Source of the DNA: Longimicrobiales bacterium
GTDB taxonomy: Bacteria > Gemmatimonadota > Gemmatimonadetes > Longimicrobiales > Gaopeijiaceae
Length of the DNA: 45,013 bases
Direction of reading: 5' to 3'
NCBI GenBank assembly: GCA_028279425.1
Contig: JANQNV010000055.1
Span: 1-45,013, forward strand
Shown here: positions 40,707 to 45,013 of the stretch, one piece after another
Layout of the letters: every line of letters starts with the position of its first letter
How positions within the stretch are numbered: position 1 is the stretch's first letter
Position numbers and translations under genes: made by a program
Notes under the pieces: generated by a model
The model's input: the letters and a program-made list of their open reading frames with translations, nothing else
Told to the model about the DNA's origin: nothing
Database searches by the model: none

Positions 40707-43356
40707 CCAGCTCCCGTGCTCGCGCGACGGCCTCCGTCCGCGAGGAGACGCCGAGCTTGGAGTAGATGTTGTGGGTGTGCTTCTTGACGGTGCCGATCGA
40801 CAGGAAGAGCCGGTCGGCGATCGTACGATTCGGAAGTCCGGCCTGCAGGAAGGCGAGGATCTCTCCCTCTCGATCGGAGAGGAGTCGCTCGCTCTCCGCG
40901 GAGCTGCGGTTCTCGATCTCGGCCTGCACCCTCGCCACCCAACTCGCTCCGACCGCGGGCTCGTCTGCTGCGAGCGCTCGGGAAAGCACCGGGAGGAGCG
41001 CGGCTCCTGCCGTCAGGAGCGGCGCGAGATGACCCCGCACTCGGATCCCGGGGAAGGCCTGGAGCAGCACCTCCACCGCCTTGCCGTCGCGAAGCTGATC
41101 GAGTGCCTCGGCGCGAAGCACCCTCGCCGCGTCGGCCCACCCCCACGCCCCGATCGCCTCGGATCGACGCACGCCTTCGGCCGCCGTCTGCTCGGCACGG
41201 CGGGCATCGCCGGCAGCGAGATGGATCCGCGCCTGGGTCGTCCATACCGCTACCTCCCACCCACGCGACTCGACGGTGCCGTCGAGCTGTTGGTGCCACG
41301 CGAGCGCGTCGACCGCCCGGCCTCCGGCGACCATTCCGTGAAGGGCGATCCCCTCGAGCCGGGGCCGGTCGAGGAGCGAGACGGTCCAGCTCTCGATGAG
41401 GTCGAGGAGGACGGCGCCCGTATCCGCCGCTCGGTCGATGCGGCCGCGGGCGAGGGCCAGCCTCACCTCCTCTGCCCGCGCCTGCACGATGACGTTGCGA
41501 ACCTCGCCCGCGAGGGCCGCAGACAGCCCCTCGTCGAGCGCCGACTCGGCCTCATCGAGTCGTCCCTGCGACGTCAGCAGTCCGGCTCGACGGGTCTGGA
41601 GGTATCCGGTGACGATCGGGTGCCGCCCCCACTCCCCGCGGAGCGACTGCGTCGCCTCGTCCACGATCTGCAGCCCCGCCTCCAGCTTGCCGAGCCCCTC
41701 GTGCGCAAGCGCTGCGGCGAAGAGCCCCGCGGAGCCCGCGTGCCGATTCCCGGTCGCGAAGCCCCGACGCCACGCCGAACTCCCGAGCCGAGCGGCGTCG
41801 TCGAGTCGACCCAGCGCGAGGGCGTGCATCGCCTCCGCCTGTTCGACGACCGACATCAGGAAGTCCCGGTCCTCCCACTCTCCGTCGAACGCCGACCGCG
41901 CGCGAGCGCACGCCTCCGCCACCCCATCGAGATCGTGCGCGGCGGCCGCGCGGGTGGACTCGAAGACCGCGAGGTGCCCCTCTACCTGGCTCGCCTCGAG
42001 GGCGTTCTCCGGTCGGGGCTCCGGGAGGGGTGCGCGTCGCGCACGGTCGGCCCAGCGCTTCCCCTCCTCCAGTCGAGACGAGAGGTGCTCCACGTATCCC
42101 ATCGCGATGCACAGCTCCAGGCTGGCCTCCACATCGGCGCGCGGGAGCCGCGCGCAGGACCGGCGAATCGCCGCGAGCTGGCCGCGCCCGAGCATCAGCG
42201 GGAAGCCCTCCGTGAGGACCTGCTGCGCCACATCCGGGCGTCCGGCCGAGAGGGCGTAGGCCATCCCCTCCTCGACTTCGCCCTCCGCTCCGAACCAGCG
42301 GGCAGCGGCCACCCCGGCGGCGTCGAGGTCGAGGCGCGTCCGCGCCCGAACCCGGAGCAGCTCGGCGAAGAGGTGATGGTACCGGTACCAGCGGCGCTCG
42401 CGGTCGAGGGGGAGCACGAAGAGCCCCTTCCGCTCCAGCTCGCGCAGGTCGGGCGGGTCGGAGGTGACGCCGGCCGCCTCCGCCACCACGGCACAGACCG
42501 GCGCGCACATCCGATCGAGCACCGAGGTCGCCAGGAGGAAGTCGTGCTCCCCCGGCGTCCGGTCGGCGAGCACCTCGTCGACCAAGTAGTCGACGACGAA
42601 GCGATCGTTACCGCTGAAGTCGGCGATGAAGGCCGCGCGATCCGGTTCATCCATGCGCTCCAGGGAGAGCGCTGCGAGCTGGAGCGACGCGGCCCACCCC
42701 TCCGTCCGCTCCGACAGCCGACGCACCGCCTCCTCCGAGACCTCGACGCCCATCTTGCCGAGGTAGGCGCCCACCTCGTCGGCCCCGAAGCGGAGGTCGT
42801 CTTGTCGCAGCTCCGTGAGGAGGCCTCGTGCCCGCAGTCGGCCGAGGGGGAGCGCGGGATCGCTCCGCGTCAGGAGGAGGAAGCGGAGAGCGGGCGGGGC
42901 CTGCTCGATCAGGGTGCCGAGTCCGCCGGTGACCTCCGGACGCTCGAGGAGGTGGACGTCGTCGAGGACGAGGACGGTTCGTGGTGTGGACGGATCGGCG
43001 AAGCCGTTCAGGACCGAGACGGCGACCGTCTCCAGATCGGGATCGACCGCCTCGAGGCGAAGCCGCGCCTCTTCGACGGCCTCCGGCGCCACCGCCGCGA
43101 GGGCGAAGACCAGATACTCCCAGAAGCGCTGCGCATCGTCGTCCGCGGCGTCTAGGGACAGCCAGGCGACGCGGGCGTCCGTCGATTCGATCCATCGGGT
43201 GACGAGCGTCGTCTTTCCGTATCCCGCCGGGGCGACGACGAGGGTGAGCGGACGTCGGGTCGCCTCGGCGACGATCCTCTCCAGACGCGGCCGCGGCAGC
43301 AGGACAGGGCCGGCGGTGGGTGGGAAGAGCTTGGTGGCGAGGAGGGGTGTAGACAC
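40693..43356 (-). CDS. MalT-type LuxR-family transcriptional regulator (LAL/STAND)
   Basis: An 887-aa protein from GTG 43356; no ATG suits, and the family N-terminus ATKLFPP appears 6 residues in. An ATPase domain comes first (Walker A PAGYGKTT at 43-50; Walker B VLVLDDVHLLE near 129-139), then a long helical TPR-like sensor region (about 330-800), and a C-terminal LuxR helix-turn-helix (LSDREGEILAFLQAGLPNRT and onward, ending KLGVSSRTEAVARARELGL). MalT-like proteins bind an inducer with the TPR part and activate promoters when ATP-bound. It lies 104 nt upstream of the RND operon in the same direction, so control of that efflux system is the simplest hypothesis. Confidence 0.92.
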   Translation of the reverse strand: MSTPLLATKLFPPTAGPVLLPRPRLERIVAEATRRPLTLVVAPAGYGKTTLVTRWIESTDARVAWLSLDAADDDAQRFWEYLVFALAAVAPEAVEEARLRLEAVDPDLETVAVSVLNGFADPSTPRTVLVLDDVHLLERPEVTGGLGTLIEQAPPALRFLLLTRSDPALPLGRLRARGLLTELRQDDLRFGADEVGAYLGKMGVEVSEEAVRRLSERTEGWAASLQLAALSLERMDEPDRAAFIADFSGNDRFVVDYLVDEVLADRTPGEHDFLLATSVLDRMCAPVCAVVAEAAGVTSDPPDLRELERKGLFVLPLDRERRWYRYHHLFAELLRVRARTRLDLDAAGVAAARWFGAEGEVEEGMAYALSAGRPDVAQQVLTEGFPLMLGRGQLAAIRRSCARLPRADVEASLELCIAMGYVEHLSSRLEEGKRWADRARRAPLPEPRPENALEASQVEGHLAVFESTRAAAAHDLDGVAEACARARSAFDGEWEDRDFLMSVVEQAEAMHALALGRLDDAARLGSSAWRRGFATGNRHAGSAGLFAAALAHEGLGKLEAGLQIVDEATQSLRGEWGRHPIVTGYLQTRRAGLLTSQGRLDEAESALDEGLSAALAGEVRNVIVQARAEEVRLALARGRIDRAADTGAVLLDLIESWTVSLLDRPRLEGIALHGMVAGGRAVDALAWHQQLDGTVESRGWEVAVWTTQARIHLAAGDARRAEQTAAEGVRRSEAIGAWGWADAARVLRAEALDQLRDGKAVEVLLQAFPGIRVRGHLAPLLTAGAALLPVLSRALAADEPAVGASWVARVQAEIENRSSAESERLLSDREGEILAFLQAGLPNRTIADRLFLSIGTVKKHTHNIYSKLGVSSRTEAVARARELGLVE

Positions 43357-43531
43357 GACCGTGAGCGGAGACGGGGGAGGGCGCCGAGGGCGCGCCGGGA
43401 TCGATGACGCGGCGCGCGTACGGAAGATCCCGCGGGTCCGGAGGCCCGGCAACCGGTTGCGCGACGCCGGACCCACAGCCCATCGCAGCTGGCGGCCGAG
43501 GCGGGGGGCGAGCTCGTTCCTGCTCGAGTTT

Positions 43532-44755
43532 CTACGGCCCCTCCTCACTCGGCTCGAGACGCCACCGCATGATCCGGGGCACACCAAGTTCGTCTTCATG
43601 TACGCCGTAGAGCCGGCCGCCGCTGAACACCAGCGGGTAGCGTTCATTCTGCATCCCCGCAGCCGAGGCGACACGAACGGGAGTATCCAACGACACGGTG
43701 CCCACCCACTCTCCCTGCCTCGTGAACACGTCGAAACGGTCCGCGTCCCCGTCTACGGCGGTCACCCTCGCCACCCAGAGCAGACCCTCGCCGTCGACCG
43801 CCATGTGGGAGTAGAAGGGCTTCTGATCGGGCCCCTTGGTCGGCGCCGCCCGACCCTCGATCCCCGCTCCGCCCAACGCCCGGTTCCTCTCCTCAGACAT
43901 TCGAACGAGGTCTTCTGGTGTCACGGCCGCTTGTTCGACGTCGGCCTGTGCCACCGCTACCGTGTCCCCGTCAAAGGAAAGGCGAGTGATTCGGTAGAAG
44001 TGATTGTTCCCTGTCCACACCGTGCCCGTTTCGGGATCGAAGGCGAACGGGGCTCGCGGAGCGTAGGGCCCGCCTCGCCCGATCGCCGAAGGCATGAGTA
44101 GACTCGCGACCCGTTCGGTCCCATCGGCCGACATGCGATGGAGCGTGCACTCGAGCTTGGTCCCCCGACCGGACTCGAGGCCTCGAATGGACACCTCCCC
44201 TTCGTATCGGACCCCCCGGAGGTCGAACCAACCCGTGCTCCAGATCGGGCAATCCGCAGCCATCACCCTGGGTCGCGTGTCGACGATACGGCCCGATGCC
44301 GGGTCGATGATGGAATAGCGCCTGTTGTAGAGGTCCATGACCCACAGCGACCCATCCGGGTGGAAAGCCAGCTTCTGCGGCGCGTACATGTCCTCGGGTC
44401 CCTGCCCCCTGCGACCGATCGTGCGGACGTATTCGCCCTCGGCCGTGTACTCCCGCACCTCCCCGACCCGGTGCAGGGCCGCATAGATGTGTCCGCCGGG
44501 ACCCACGGCCAGGTCCCAAACCCCCGACAACGCATAGGGACCGTCATCGAGGCTGCCGATATGCAGTTCCCGCACCAGGCGGGCGCCCGCACGGACCACC
44601 GCCACACGACGCGATTCCTCCGTCGCCGTCGCGGCCGGTACGGGATCCGGTGACGACACCTCAGCCGCCGACTCCGATGCCTCTCCTCCTCCGCAGCCCC
44701 ACACTCCAACGACCGCAACCAGCGCGGCCGACCCACCCCACCCCCGTCCGCTCAT
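43532..44755 (-). CDS. Six-bladed beta-propeller lipoprotein
   Basis: A 407-aa protein from ATG 44755, chosen over an upstream start at 44878 because a Gly-rich SD-like stretch (GGGGGATGGG) precedes it and a lipoprotein signal follows (MSGRGWGGSAALVAVVGVWG with Cys at 21). The mature part has 6-bladed propeller repeats: DLAVGPGGHIYAALHRVGEV, REYTAEGEYVRTIGRRGQGP and KLAFHPDGSLWVMDLYNRRY. The GRRGQGPED turn matches the 6-blade family. It is a third paralogue besides those at 27185 and 28687. It lies 175 nt upstream of the LuxR gene on the same strand. Confidence 0.85.
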   Translation of the reverse strand: MSGRGWGGSAALVAVVGVWGCGGGEASESAAEVSSPDPVPAATATEESRRVAVVRAGARLVRELHIGSLDDGPYALSGVWDLAVGPGGHIYAALHRVGEVREYTAEGEYVRTIGRRGQGPEDMYAPQKLAFHPDGSLWVMDLYNRRYSIIDPASGRIVDTRPRVMAADCPIWSTGWFDLRGVRYEGEVSIRGLESGRGTKLECTLHRMSADGTERVASLLMPSAIGRGGPYAPRAPFAFDPETGTVWTGNNHFYRITRLSFDGDTVAVAQADVEQAAVTPEDLVRMSEERNRALGGAGIEGRAAPTKGPDQKPFYSHMAVDGEGLLWVARVTAVDGDADRFDVFTRQGEWVGTVSLDTPVRVASAAGMQNERYPLVFSGGRLYGVHEDELGVPRIMRWRLEPSEEGP

Positions 44756-45013
44756 CCCATCCCCCCCAGAATCCCGCGAGCCTGCCTCAGCGTCGTGTAT
44801 GGGACTCGTCGCGGCACGCCCTGCGTTGCCCGAGCGCCAGCGAGAAACGTCGCCATGAGAGGCGTCCGTCATGCTCACCCGGGCAAGAGATCACTATCGA
44901 TCGGCTCGACCCTGAGCTAGTGTAGTGTCGCCAAAGTCTGGTGACCGCCGAGGGTGCGGAGGCGCCGCGGGGGCGAGGCGGAACGACGCGGCGTAGCGAT
45001 AGCTACGGCAAGG
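44756..45013. other. Upstream region at the window's right edge
   Basis: These 258 bp lie upstream of the propeller lipoprotein gene and reach the window's end. I see no gene that I can support, and no clear promoter boxes. Confidence 0.4.

Overview
This is a high-GC bacterial window with no rRNA, tRNA or CRISPR array visible. A BTAD/AfsR-type regulator fused to a membrane sensor, several six-bladed beta-propeller lipoproteins, LamG and PKD proteins, M14 and DUF885 peptidases, an RND efflux operon and two vapBC loci together suggest a Gram-negative soil or sediment bacterium. Gemmatimonadota is my best guess. That is inference from gene content; no marker gene is present.

Region 1 (1-10.7 kb) looks like an acquired island. 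It is visibly poorer in GC than the rest: 32/60 G+C at 5881-5940 and 31/60 at 8221-8280, against 45/60 at 36361-36420. It opens with nested IS21-family ends (1-498). Next comes a leftward operon of eight tightly packed genes (6220 to 510) for a thiazole/oxazole-modified microcin (TOMM, also called a linear azol(in)e-containing peptide). In transcription order these are a 69-aa small protein, a 70-aa precursor peptide with a Cys/Ser/Thr core, a VOC-family protein, a SagB-type dehydrogenase, an E1-like RRE/partner protein, a YcaO cyclodehydratase and two CPBP membrane proteases. The precursor is too short to stand out by ORF length. A dead IS3-family element (6334-7647), inserted against a second IS3 remnant, separates this operon from a rightward pair: a sodium:solute symporter-like protein and a membrane protein whose N-terminus is built of 30-bp repeats.

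Region 2 (10.9-20.7 kb) is core-like: a Vgb-type beta-propeller, a CxxCH-bearing choice-of-anchor V protein, an M14 carboxypeptidase, an alpha/beta hydrolase, vapBC locus 1, a DUF885 protein, and vapBC locus 2 with a clear promoter/operator followed by an unrecognised gene.

Region 3 (20.7-34.8 kb) is surface and signalling. A 1233-aa protein joins a BTAD domain and STAND ATPase to a membrane helix, a propeller-like region, a Big2 domain and a LamG-like domain. It is preceded by SARP-like heptamer repeats and followed by a LamG lipoprotein. Then come a lipocalin-like lipoprotein, two beta-propeller lipoproteins, a small membrane protein coupled to one of them, and a lipoprotein coupled to a PKD-metzincin protease.

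Region 4 (34.8-45 kb) is a leftward four-gene RND efflux operon (small ORF, TolC-like OMF, MFP, RND pump; every junction is an ATGA overlap), a MalT-type LuxR regulator upstream of it, and a further beta-propeller lipoprotein.
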